From positions 142,642-206,641 of the forward strand of contig JAMKCH010001667.1 in NCBI GenBank assembly GCA_023653785.1: a stretch of DNA of 64,000 nucleotides. The letters run 5' to 3'. Of this stretch, positions 1 to 13,100 are shown piece by piece. A model generated the notes under the pieces. That model did not search any database. It was not told where the DNA came from and worked only from the letters and a program-made list of their open reading frames with translations. Positions within the stretch are counted from its first letter, which is position 1; the number at the start of each line of letters is the position of its first letter. Both the position numbers and the translations under genes were made by a program. The DNA is from Ophioderma brevispina (Eukaryota > Echinodermata > Ophiuroidea > Amphilepidida > Ophiodermatidae).

Positions 1-836
1 AGTAATTTAATTGCTATGTAGACTATAAATTTTGGTAACCTTTGAAGTTCTATTTTATTTTCTGCAGCTGCATGAATGACTATCTTCTATTGCAATTTGA
101 ACACTTCTATTTTAGATTGTCATATGCAAATGTAATGTTTCACTTTGAAATGTTGAATCATGTTGTCATGTCTATCATTTGAATGCCTTGCTTTGACAAT
201 CAGAGATGGTAGTTTTCAGGTTTTAACTTGAATTCAGGTTTATCATAGTCCATATTTATACATTTTTATTTATTTTCAGCCAGTTTTGGAGTGGATTTAT
301 GCAACACTCATACAATTTGAGCCTTACATTTTCATTAGTTTTTACCATTGCATTGTACTATTTTACTGTGACAGGAATCTAGGCAATATCATTTGATGAA
401 ACAAATATTGATCACTTATATTTGTACATTAATAAAACTAGATCAAATGAACAAATTTTGGGTGTTCCATTTCACTCGCCTGTGGTTTGAGAAATGCAAA
501 ACCCAAAATTTGCACCTCATATATTTTTTTACTATTGCTCACAAACAGTCGGCATTTGTAACAATACTGATGGTGTATTTATTGTAACACTGTTCTCCAT
601 AGGCCACTGTGGATTAAATTCTGTGTGTTTAAAGAATATGAAATTTCTTCAAAAGTTCATGCAAGATTAGGCAGATTAGATTAGGCTAAATTATGTGCAG
701 ATGATGTAAAATTCATCACTTTTCAGAAAAGGTGGCAGAATGAGGTCATGGACCACAGAACTTAGAAAAACAATCAAATTTTATTTTGACATTTGCTAAA
801 CTAGCCATTCCATATTTTCCATTCTTTCTATCCCAG
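1..836 (+). other. Intron of the dachsous gene (partial)
   Basis: AT-rich sequence ending in a pyrimidine-rich tract and CCCAG acceptor at 836. No cadherin-like reading frame or other gene is visible. The 64-codon open frame at 393-587 has no recognisable features. Confidence 0.6.
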
Positions 837-1113
837 GTCCAAGCTACTGATGCAGATGCTGGTGACTTTGGAAGTGTCTCCTACTCCATCGGTCAAGGGT
901 ATGGCGCCCTCCCGCCATCGCAGTTCTTCATCCGCAGCGACTCGGGACGCATCTGTACCGCATCGGAGCTGGATAGGGACGGCGACGTGAAGCAGTATGA
1001 GTTCCCTGTTCAAGCCACTGATGGCGGAGGGTTGAGCTCCATTGCATTGGTGAAAGTGATTATGACTGACGTGAATGATAACAAACCCATCTTCTACCCG
1101 TCTTTGTATACAG
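837..1113 (+). CDS. dchs: dachsous exon: most of one EC repeat
   Basis: Begins with VQATDADAGDFG just after a CCCAG acceptor, has LDRDGD and a TDGGG turn, and ends with the calcium-binding linker DVNDNKPIF and the first residues of the next repeat (YPSLYT). The donor is CAG|GTAAAA. The exon ends in phase 1, and the next exon supplies two bases to complete a valine codon, so the join at 2424 is clean. Confidence 0.88.
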
Positions 1114-4100
1114 GTAAAAAGAAGACAATTTCAAATAACATATTCAAACGCATTTAAACGCAAGACAAAACAAACAACAACAAAATATCATTCCTTGAAC
1201 ATTTGGAAATACTTATGTAGGCCAATACATGTAAACACAACGTTCACAAGTTAAAACTATTTTAAAAAGTTACATAAGTTTTTATAAGAGGATCTTTGGT
1301 GATTGTAAGTTGTGAATTTCCAAGCCATGAATCATTCATTCCATCCTCAGAACTTGTTGTTCAAATTAGCAAGTTTCTCTATGCTTGAATGTGGTTCTTA
1401 TAGTAATGACAAAAATTCAATGATATTGAGTCTCATTTGGAATTGCCCCTTGCACAAATACATAAAGTGCTAAACATTTGATTTCAAAACTGAAACATTA
1501 TTTTGTAATTGTACAAGACTGATGTTTTGATGTTGACTTTTAGCATGACTTTTCTGTGACTATCAACCATATTTGGGTAATTTTAATTTTTTCTTTTTGG
1601 TGCCTTCCTGCTGACTTCAAGGTACAGTAACACAAAAACATCAGTCATAAAATATCTGGAAAACCTAGTAAATTTAGTTTTGGACCTTCTTTTCTGATCT
1701 CGCTTGTTTTTATTTTTGAAATTCTGAGGCCCCTAATTCATGTTTTTCTACTCAGGGATGTCTGGAAAGATATTGATCACATCAGACGTCTACTCCATCA
1801 TGATGTTTTATTTAACATCTCCTAGGTTTGTTTTACCGGAACCCTGGTTATTTGTTGCCGTGATACACGGCATTGCTATGCAAAACATGTCTATTAGATA
1901 TTAAGTAAAGACACCTGCTATCGGACATCTGTCTGTGTATTGGAAGATAACATCTAACTATAAGGAAACTATTATAGCATAATGTGCAGATTAATGTCAC
2001 ATAGTAGTGCATCAACTGATTAAAGCATTTGTGAATTGTACATCATGATGTAGACTACTATGTGCATCTCGTAATTTGTCTTGTGTCCTGAAATTGCATT
2101 TTGACTTTTGAATAGATATAGGTTAGGATGTCTCTGGTATTTAATGATAACATCTGATAAAAATGCAAGATGCAGCACCTGATAGCCTAAAAAAAAACGA
2201 AAAGAAAATTTGGTTCATTTGGTTGCCCCATCCGTCTATCCTTGTTCCCATATCCCTGGCATAAATAAGTCATAATTATAAATGCAAGGTTGTCATAATG
2301 TTGGTTGAACTTCTTTTTAAAACATATATCTTGCCACTTTTGGAATGTCCTGGGTCAATGGTCTTCTTTTAATAAAAAATGTTATTAAAAATATTGTTTC
2401 TTGTATTTTGTTGTTTACTTCAGTTGACATTGACGAGGGCAGTGACATCGGCAGTGACATCACATCTGTGACAGCCAAGGATAGTGATTCTGGCCAATAT
2501 GGCACAGTTTACTACACAATTGTTAGCGGCAACGATCAAGGCGTATTCACTATCAATAGGAATACAGGTCAGTGAAATGCTGTGTTCTGATTGGTTGAAA
2601 ATCTTTATTTATTTAATGATGCTGTATAGCGGGATAATAATATAAATTTTTCACAATTTTTACAATTTTTGAACATCTTTGTAGTTTATTTAATTCCAGG
2701 TTCCAAACAACTAAACATTAAACACTACTGGTCATAAATATTTCTGTGGGCTTTAAAAGGTGCGGTCCTGATGTTAGCTTCCAAAAGCGCGAAAATAAAA
2801 CCTCACAAAATATTCCCGCTCTACAATATGTCCCGTCAGTCTGCTGCTGTGTTGTGGCATTGTTGGATTACTTCAGGAAATTCATGTGAAATTTTTCAAC
2901 TTAAAAATTGTGGGAAAGTTGTTAAAACTAAAAAAATTGAGCACATTGAAAAGTAATGGCACCCCGAGGGATAATCTGAAATGCAAATAGTTTTTCATTT
3001 TGCTGTAGATGAAACCTTGAGAGAAAGGTTTTGTATGCACATGCATCAAATGCCACAAAGCTTTATTTTTTTTCAACTAACCACACCTACACAAATAGTT
3101 GTATAACACAATCAATTTATTTTACCTACAGTGCATTTTCACACCTTAACTTGAACAAAATGACCATGATAATTTTACTCCAAAATACCCTTTTTTAAAC
3201 CAGAAAAATGGTTAAAAGAATAGTTTTGTATGAATTAAAGGTTAGGGTCTTAACTGCCTGACAAACTATTATAATTGCCCTAAAAACCTAAGTTTTTTTT
3301 GTCCATTACACTAAGGTATTGCCAGTTTTATTCCATCAAGTGCTACTGCAGAACATCAAAGCACATGACGAATCAATTGTAACGCCCGTTTGCTTACTGG
3401 GACAAGTAGGAAACATTTACCTATTTTGGTGGGTAAAAGCAAAATGGTTGACCATCCCTTTATCCTTATTCTCAGTTTTGTAAAATTACTAAAATTTGCA
3501 TCCAGAAATTTTTGTAGCCACCGATTACAACATCTCACCTTTTGACGCAATTAAATCTTTGCTTAACCGTTTTTCCATAAAGGATCTTAGAACGAATTAA
3601 TTCAGGGTGACTTACTTCTGTGGCTATCAAAGTCTTCAAAATTCAAGAAAAATAGATTGCTAGTGAAATGGAGTTCTTTACAACAGTGTTTTGTTTAGAC
3701 ATAACCTTAACAAATTGCAAAGTGACAAGAAAAAACATGGTAAATTGCGTATGGGCCTTTAATTATGGCCCTTGAACAACGGACATGTGAACTGGCCCCT
3801 ATTGTCTCTTTGTTCTTTTGTGGCTACCACTGTTCTTTGTATCATAAGAGAGATCGCAACCGGTCAACATTTAAACCCAAAGACATTTTATCTGGTCCTG
3901 TATACTATTTCAACACCTCAGTTCCAAGCTTCACCTTGTTTGCCTGAATCAAAGATGGAGGAAATAATGAACTTAACACACTGAATACTACAACCTTTAC
4001 AGTAGAACTGATATCTCTTACACTGTACAAAAGAAAATACTACCTGCTACTTTTGTTCTGAGTCACCAGAACCATGATATTCATCTTTCTGTATAGGAAT

Positions 4101-7100
4101 TCCAATACATCACACAAACGACCTTTTCAACTCTGTACCCAAAAACTTTTCTCTTACCATGTCTCTGATTGGTCCAATTACCGTCCCTATGAGTTACAAT
4201 ATATCATCCACAAGGAACCAGTGCAGGGTGGGTTGTACTTGTACTATATTGACATTAACTGACGCTTGTGTGATTCTTGGTATCAAAAAATTAATATTAT
4301 ACCCCAAAAAACCAGGGGTGTATCTTTTCTAAATACAATTGGTGAATGAAAGCTAACTGAACTGTGGGGCAAATTGATTGGAATTTTACTAGCTCATGGT
4401 GATTTTTAATTTTGCCTGTAGTGGCCATGGAGGTTAATGTATGAGCTGTTATTTTCAACATGGTTTTATTTTCCTGAATTTCACGATGCATTATGGAAAT
4501 GTTAATTTTAAAAGATGTGGGAAAATACATTAAAGGTCCATAATTCCTTTTTATCTGCATCAAAAGTACGCCAGACAGGACCATGACAATGGGCAAGGAA
4601 ATACGTAGATGAGCATTACACACAGCAACTCTACGCTTGCGTGTATGTAGATGCCTGGTTCGGAAAAGCAATTGTGTGACAGCGATATAACAGCCATCTT
4701 TTCCCAGGACCCTTGCCTTTTACCAGAAAGTGATCCACAATAAGTGGGTATCAGAAAACGCTACTATTTTTTTCTCATTTCCGTGAAATCTTATTGAGGG
4801 CTGTGAATGGTTGTGAATGTACAAGGTGAGGATCTATTTGTTGACCATTAATAATTTTTAAATACAGGATTCCTAGGGGTTTTACCAAAATCAAATTTTA
4901 GCTCTCATATCAACATGGATTGAAATATCAGTGTGAACTTGACCAGATGGACATTAGGTGTCAAGCTCATACAGATTCTGCAAAAGCAGCAACTTGCAAA
5001 ATTTCCAAAAATTGAAAATGTGGAAAAATCGGGTGTTTAAAAAATTATGCTTATGCAGTATATTAATCCTAAAAAGTCCACTTTGTTAATCATTCAGAAA
5101 TTTATCCAGACTGGAAGTCCTTTACGTTCAAAAATCCTGCACCCTTTTGCACCTTTCTCTATTGAGTTGACTATTTTGGATATTTGCCACACAAAGGGTA
5201 AGCATCACCTTTTCATTCTCTTCCACCACAGCTCCAGTGGTACTCATCTCCAGGATAAAGCTTCTGTGTATATATCTACATTAACAGGGAACTGACCTTT
5301 TGTGGGAATAAAAGAGTAGAAGTGAAACGGTTTTAGGGTTGTGGTTAGGTTTAATTAAAATGAATAGACATTTTAGAATTGGATATCACGTGCCAAATTG
5401 CGATTCCAGAAAATATAGCGTTAAATTTTTGGAGTGACAAAATTCTATAAAGAAATACAAGGTCGTCATGCTACATAAACTGAATAGACAGGGGCTGCAT
5501 CGGCTTAGAGATTGCTGTAAATTCTTCTTTGATAATTGTTTTTAAAATAGCATGTTTTTCCTATTTTTGATGGTAGTTTATTTCTGTTGGAAATTTTTAT
5601 TCATTTCACCCTGACAAAAGTGGAATATGGAACTCAGCAACCAATTAAAGGTGCAATGAGAGATTTTGAGACATCCATGTAAGGTGTCATATGTAGTGAT
5701 TTCATATAGATTAGACACTCAAAGGATTTCTTACCTTGTATTTTGGTACAGAAATGTCTTAAAAGTGGAAACAAAAGTTGATTTTTATAAGCTTATATTT
5801 CAATAGAAAACATAAGCTGAATTTCATATTTGCTCCTATACAAAATTAGAAATTTCATAATTTTTGTACCAAAAGAAACAGTTCTCAGCTTAATCCTTAC
5901 AGATGGTGATATTTTTGATATAAAGCTTTACACCAGTGCCAAAATCAGAATTTTCAAATTTTTTGGGGACACCTGTTATTTGAAATCTCTCGTTGCACTT
6001 TCCTTGTCAATGTCTAAGTGGGCCAAAGTCATGGAGCTCATTTTGAAAATTGTCGCGATTGAATAGAATTGAATGTTTTAATGCATGTATTCAAATTTTT
6101 GATTTCCTTGACAACAAAAACAAGTTGGGTCCAACAATATCCAAAACCTTTAAAAATATTATATACAATGAAGTTTACAAATAAACAGGTTGAGCCTCTG
6201 ATTGAACACACAAAACATTTCGAACATCAGAATTTCAGGTACCTGGTACTTTACTTCTTAGATCTACTTTCCACAAAAGAAAATTACATATTGTTAAGTG
6301 TCTCTGATCCAAATTGCTTAATTTGAGATAAAAACACTTTCCAATACGGTCACATTACAAGGTCGGAATAATCTTCACTAGCCACAACCCCTTTTGGCGA
6401 TTTATAGATTAACACATTGTTAACCATTTAAGTGTTAACAACTATCTTCAGTAATGAAGAGGTCAGATAAGCCATTTATCATTATTTAGTCAGTAATGGC
6501 AGCTCTGATGGTTGATGTCCTTTCTCCTCAAAAGGTTTTTGCCATTCTCCAGAGAGCAGTCAAAATGTCTGATTTGTTAAATGTAATTATTCATCCATGA
6601 TGTCTTGATTGCCATTTGTTACTTTACAGTGATACAGGGCATACAAGACAGGGATAGGAACACTGAGAAGAGGGTCGTATATGCAATATATGACTAACAT
6701 TGTCCTGCCTTAGGATTTTTGCTTTGAAGATGCTTATCATGATTGTAACAAATCCTTTTAAGTTTGCTTCAGTAGATATCGTTGAAAAACCATATTTCCA
6801 AAATTGCAGTTTATTGTGATTGTGTGTTTTGGTGTTATGAGCAAATACTTGTATTACAATATTCCATGGGTCACTGTATTTTGAGTTCTGGCCATTTACA
6901 GACCAAAATTGCATAAACCCAGATTTATTATAGAGGAAAAGAAATCTGCATGTATGATAAGACACACATACTTTACTAAATTAGGCCAACAGTTCAGATG
7001 ATATAAAAGATGATATTTTTTATGACTTGAGGCTGTGGCAAAATGCCTTCTAATAAAACAAACAATCCATATAAATAAATAATAATCATACATCCATGTA

Positions 7101-10100
7101 TTTATTTTAGCTGAATTCATTTTATTTTTGTTTTGTTAAGTTTGGTTACCCAGACTGATTCCTGTCAGTTTACTCACATTTGCCTTTGAACCATTATACA
7201 AGAAATTGTAAAATGTAGAAATTCCAGTTGACTGCTTTTAATTCAAACACAAATGTGACGTGTTGAAATCTGCTGATAGACCTTTGAAATAGTGTACCTA
7301 TGTGCTCTAAAAAAGTAATTGGATGTGTTGCCTTCCAGTGCCTGACCCATGCCCAATGTGAGGAAAACACCTTTTCAGTCACAAAAGCTCCCAATTTGAA
7401 GGACATTCAGGTTTTGGGAGCTTTTTCTAGAAGATTCTTGAAGCATTTTTTATTTTCTTATTGATTTGAATATGAAAGGTAAAGTTTTAATGATCTGCTT
7501 TTTAACATATGTATACAGGCACAATCACCCTTGCTGGCACTCTCGATCGTGACGTCCGTGCCATGCATCTCTTGGAGGTCATGGCAACTGATGGGGGAGG
7601 TCAAAGTTCAGATCAGAATGCAGAGGTCAGCATCAGTGTCGTCGGTCCAGATGATTCGCCACCCGTGTTTGAGCTGTCTCGGTACAACTTTGAGGTGCAG
7701 GAAAATGCCAACAGGTTGCATGTTTTGGGAACTGTGCATGCTGACAATACTGACCCAGGTTAGTGGTGATCTGAAATGAATAGGCTTAATTGATGTAAAT
7801 AGTGTGCCCCAATATGCGACACAATTCAATTCACTCAGGCACAGGTAGTTTTGATAAGCGAGTTATGATCGGTATCAACTTCACCAATAATTGCAAAGTT
7901 AAGAACTTTTTCAATGTCAAATTAGTTAAATATTTTTGCCTGTGTCCCAATTTCACAAATCCGGCCTGTGGTCTCTGTGGAGGAAATCGTGCTACAAGTG
8001 CTACCACAAGCACAAGATAGCTACATCATTAATGTTATAATAAATTTTAGCCTCTTCTCTATTTGCATAATTATTGAAGTGCTAAAATTTGTCTTACACC
8101 AAGTCTTAAAGAAAAGCTATAGTACATTTATTTAGAGGTTAGAAGATGTTGCATGTATGTAATAGTTTTCTTTGAGACAGCTTCAGAATTTGTGCTTAAT
8201 TCAAATTTTATATCCATTACAGAAAATACTGCAGAGATTACCTATTCCATCCAGTCTGGAGATCCTAATGGTTACTTCACCCTTGACCAAAGAACTGGTC
8301 AGATCACTATCAACATGCCCCCTGATCATGAGCAAAATTCCTTACTGCTTCTCTCAACGTCCACGCCGCAAGTGGCACCCGCCAACGAGGACACACTCGT
8401 CAACATCACGACTGGATGTTAACATATAGACCTCAGTTTTTTCTAGTATGAGTGAGGTTGTTATGTCCAGAAAGTACGCTGAAGGGCACATCATATTCAT
8501 AGCCACGGCTCGTGATCATGACAGTGGTGAATAATGGCGTAGTCAGGTATAGATTGGTGGAAAATCCGGGTAACACATTTGCTGTGCAGCGAGTGACAGG
8601 CCAGTTCACCTTGGAACGCAAATGAGCTATAACGAACAGAGCACCTACGAGATCAAGGTTCAAGCTTACGATCGTGGAGAATCCGGTGTGATGCGCACTA
8701 ATCTTACCATTATCGTTCAGTCCAGGATGTTAACGTAATGGTCCTCGTTTTACCCGCCATGTCCCATTTTACCCGTTCCACGAATCCAGCCCAATAGCCC
8801 CGTTTTGTCGCAAGTAGAAGCGACCGACAACGACCGTGGTAAAAATGCCCGCATTACATACACACTTAGGCCGAGCGGATGCAGCTACTTTTGCCATTTC
8901 CCGATAGGCTGGATCTCACTCGTCATCTTCTTGACTATAGGCTGCATGAATAGTACATCCTGAATAGTTGTTGGCATCTGAAATGGACGCCCTCCACATA
9001 ATGCGACAGCTTATTGTCAAAGTCATGATTGCCGACACAACACAACATTCCACAGTTCACAGAGGAAGCTACCACTTCTCCCTGGATGAAAACATGGCCC
9101 CTAACACTGTAGTTTTGGCATGGTGGAGGCAACAGAACAAGGGATGGAGACTCTAACAATAGAGTCACTTATACAATAAGTGATAGCTCACATTTCAATT
9201 TCGACTCCACTCAGGTAAGATTGAACTCACTGAATCACTGTTGACCCTATTTTACTCTTATTCTAATTTTGATATGTTTATGCATATTCTGTTAGCGACA
9301 ATATAAGGGTAGTTGGAAATTAAGCAACTTTCTGAAAAAGATATATATCATTTCTTTATATGTGGTACCACGAAACAGGCACAGCTATTTGGACTATGTT
9401 AGTCCATATTGTAAACTGCCTAAGTAAAGACATGAACTGTTCTGTCAAACTTGGATATGATAAATGATGGCTCCATCTACAGTTTGAGGTCAAACTGTAA
9501 AATCTTAAGAGTTTTTTAAGTATGGTGGGGGGGAAGTTGTAAGACACAATTTTTAAATCGTTTTCATTCATATGATTTAGAGTTTACAGTAGGAATGTAT
9601 ACCATTCAAATACTGCAAGAAATCATTGAACTGAGTCCATTGGTCCAAATACTGACTTCATGTTGCTAGCAAAGAAAGTGTACAAATTCTTTTGTTTATG
9701 ATATTTTTTTTAACATGTGCCTTACAACCCCAAAACTGGATGTCCAACAATGGCATTTGAATTATAAGATAATTCAATGGCATTTAAATCAAATAATACC
9801 ATTCAAAGTGCCAATGTACAAAATAAAAGTGAATATTTGCCCAACATGCTTCTTGATCAACCACACAACTAATTATCAGCATCAATTTATTTGTTCTACA
9901 AATGATTTTGTATTCTTATTTTTCCCCCTATTACTAAATCCAGGAGCATTACAACTACAAGAGCACGGATCGTGAAACTACCTACTACAAAACTGAAGGA
10001 CCGCTTATGATAACGAACCCCTCCACACACCGTCCACTGCCGAGATATACATCAATGCGAGTACCTCAATGACAATCCACCATGTTCTCCCACGCTGATC

Positions 10101-13100
10101 GCTATGTGGTGTTATCAAAAGAAAGCAGCCCGTATGTTGATTTGTACTGAAGTTGGCTGGCTCACGATCCTGACAGTGGACTCAATGGGGAGATCGTGTT
10201 TTCTATCAGCCGAGGTTAGTGTATGGTCAGAATATGAAGTGATGCCATTGTTGTTTTTGTGCTGTTATTTTGCTTGCATCTATCGGGGGAAGCTGAATTT
10301 TATGAGCTTGTGATTATAGCTGTGACATGCGTCAATACTCAGGTTGAAAAGTGCCCAAACTGGTGTTGGCATCACATCATTCTCCTGGCTGGTATAGTAT
10401 GTAAAAACCCTGGGGTCTCACATTGGGATGTAGTATGGGTATGTAGTATGGGTACCCTACTTTTCATATCCAAAATCATTTTCTACCAAATTTTCTTAGA
10501 AACACCTCAAAAAGTAGCTGGAAATTGAGGTAAATTGCAGCTTATTTTCCAAAAATTTTCAGAAAAACTAGCTCTGGAGACACCATTTTTTGGGGCTAAA
10601 ATCAGCTCAATTTTAAAATTCTGGGTGGCACATACCTACCCAAAATAAAGTTGAGGACCCCCCCCCCCCAAAAAAAAAAAAAAAAAAAAGCAAAATACTC
10701 AACAAATGTGGACAATTTTCAACTTATTTTGATTTATATGTGATCTACGTTACTTAAGCTTTCCATCCATACCAAATTTTCCATGTATTCAGAATCATGA
10801 CATATTTCCTTTAAGTATATTGTCTGTCCTCACCAAATGTGCATATTAAGTATCACACTTGGCTTATATCAAAAAAGTAGCCAACACTCTGTTCTCTGAA
10901 TACAGTGAGTGCCAAACAAGCTGAGAACCACAAAATTCTTGTTTTGTAGTTGCTCAGAAACAATTTTAACCCTTTAATATTTGTTTTTACAGGAACTTCC
11001 AAATTCAGCATAGACCCCAATACTGGCATCATATCAACTGCTGCTATACTAGACAGAGAGACCCAGCAGACTTATACCTTGACCGCCGTGGCTACAGACC
11101 GAGGTTCCCCTCCCATGCAGTCGTCAATTTCTGTCATAGTTCATGTGGAGGACATCAACGACCACACCCTCAGGCAGAAAACAGGACCTACTTATTCACA
11201 GTGGAAGAAAATACGCCACCACAGACAGAGATTGGGCAGGTCAGTGCCAAAGATCCAGATGCCGGCGACAATGGGCGATTGTACTACAGTATCATCAATG
11301 GAAACAGCTTTGGTGTATTCGGCATCAATCGTACAACAGGTGTCATATTTCTTGTGAATGATATCGACTATGAAATGAGCGCCACGGTATCAGCTTACCG
11401 TATTTGTCGAAGACAGTGGACGGGAACGCCAGACGACTACCATATTTGTAGACAATCAAATGTTTGTTGACTTGAATGACAATGCACCCGAGTTCACAGA
11501 AGACCCAGTGCAATTTGCATCAGAGAAAAATATTCAATGGTAAGTTGTCTGACATTCAGTGCTCACGACGTCGATCTGCAGCGAACTGCATGGTCCGTTA
11601 CAGCATCCAAACCGACCAATCAACCTTCGAAATTGACCCCGTATCCGGTGCACTCTCACGCAACAAGTGAAATTTGGACCTGCGAACTGAAACCGATTTC
11701 CTTTTTGTGGTCCAAGCTCAAGATCAAGCCACAGTGTCTGAAGACGTAAGACCGGCACGTGTAACCGAGAGTGTTTGGTAGAGGATGAAAACTACAACCA
11801 CGCCAACGTTCACGATCGAGAACGACGACTCCCCATTCAATTGAGATTAACCAATTGGATACCCGTGTGACCCTGTAGTAGCTGTTGATGGAGATGCTGG
11901 AGAAAATGGCCGACTGATTTATGAGGTGGTGGCATGGAAATGAAGCTGCAAATTTATTGGGATTCACTAACTGTCGGGTCTATTAATATTATGAAAGTCA
12001 ATGTACAGAACTGTAGAATGCCATTTTTCATGCTGTTGAACATAACATTTTCGTCCTTCCTGTGTGTACTTCTGAAAGCAGGTCTTAGGTAATTTAAGAA
12101 GTGAATGTCATGCACATGCTTTAAGCTGAAACAGATTTGTTCGCCAACATGCTGCATTATCCCAGATTTTTGGCTACATTATATCTCTATTTCGAACAGA
12201 TCTCCAATCTATGAGAATGGGGTATTTTAGGGCCCTGTATTCATTTGAGTGAGAGCACGTTATGGCAGAGGCAGTAAATCCACACCTTCTATCCAATGAA
12301 TTTGGGTTCATTCCCATCAGGCCATATTCTTTTACATGCATTTGTTTCTCCAAACCATGATCGCTCTCGCAAACTTTTCTCAGGGGTACATTGGATTCCT
12401 TCTGCCTCCTGAAAATCAGACTTATTCCTCTAAATCGTCATGGAATTACTTGGTTTATTACTGATGTGCTCAGCAGCTAACAGTCTGATAACCCTTGTCT
12501 TACAAGTTGCATGTTATAAATACCTAAAATTAATTGGGTGAATGTTCTTATTTAAATGAATCTGTAAAAGTAACTAGGAAAAAGAGGACATGGAGAATAC
12601 TTTCATTATATATCCATTGTACTGACTTAGTTGGTTTATATTATGTTACATTTTCCTAATGAGAGAGGCCTACGGCACTATAGGCCCCCTTCTCATATAC
12701 CATGAGCATGAACGCCACTACAACCTGAACATAACAGCCTCAGACCATGGTATCTCAGCGGGTTGCTCACCATATTCGTTGTGATCAATGTTGAGGATGT
12801 AAATGCATCTCCGCACCACATTTTGAGCCCTCAGTCTATGAGATGAACATCACTGAATTTACCAGCACGACCGAAGTAGGTCAGTCACCGCTACTGTTGG
12901 TGACTCAGGTAAGCAGAAGGCCAGTTCAAGATTTGAATAAAGTAGAGAGTATCCATTATTTTGATACCATCTTATAGCTATTAGTTCAGGTTGCTCATGA
13001 TTGCCTCCAGAATTGGCCTCAGATTAATGACTACATCATCCATTTTTCACATCAAAGGAACTCTTTACTCACTTACCTATAGTTGAGAAATTGAATTAAG

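Noticed and set aside
8223..12908. Calling the whole dachsous locus a pseudogene
   Set aside because: Exons on both sides are intact over thousands of bases with consistent phases. The damage is confined to one block, so sequence error is the better reading.
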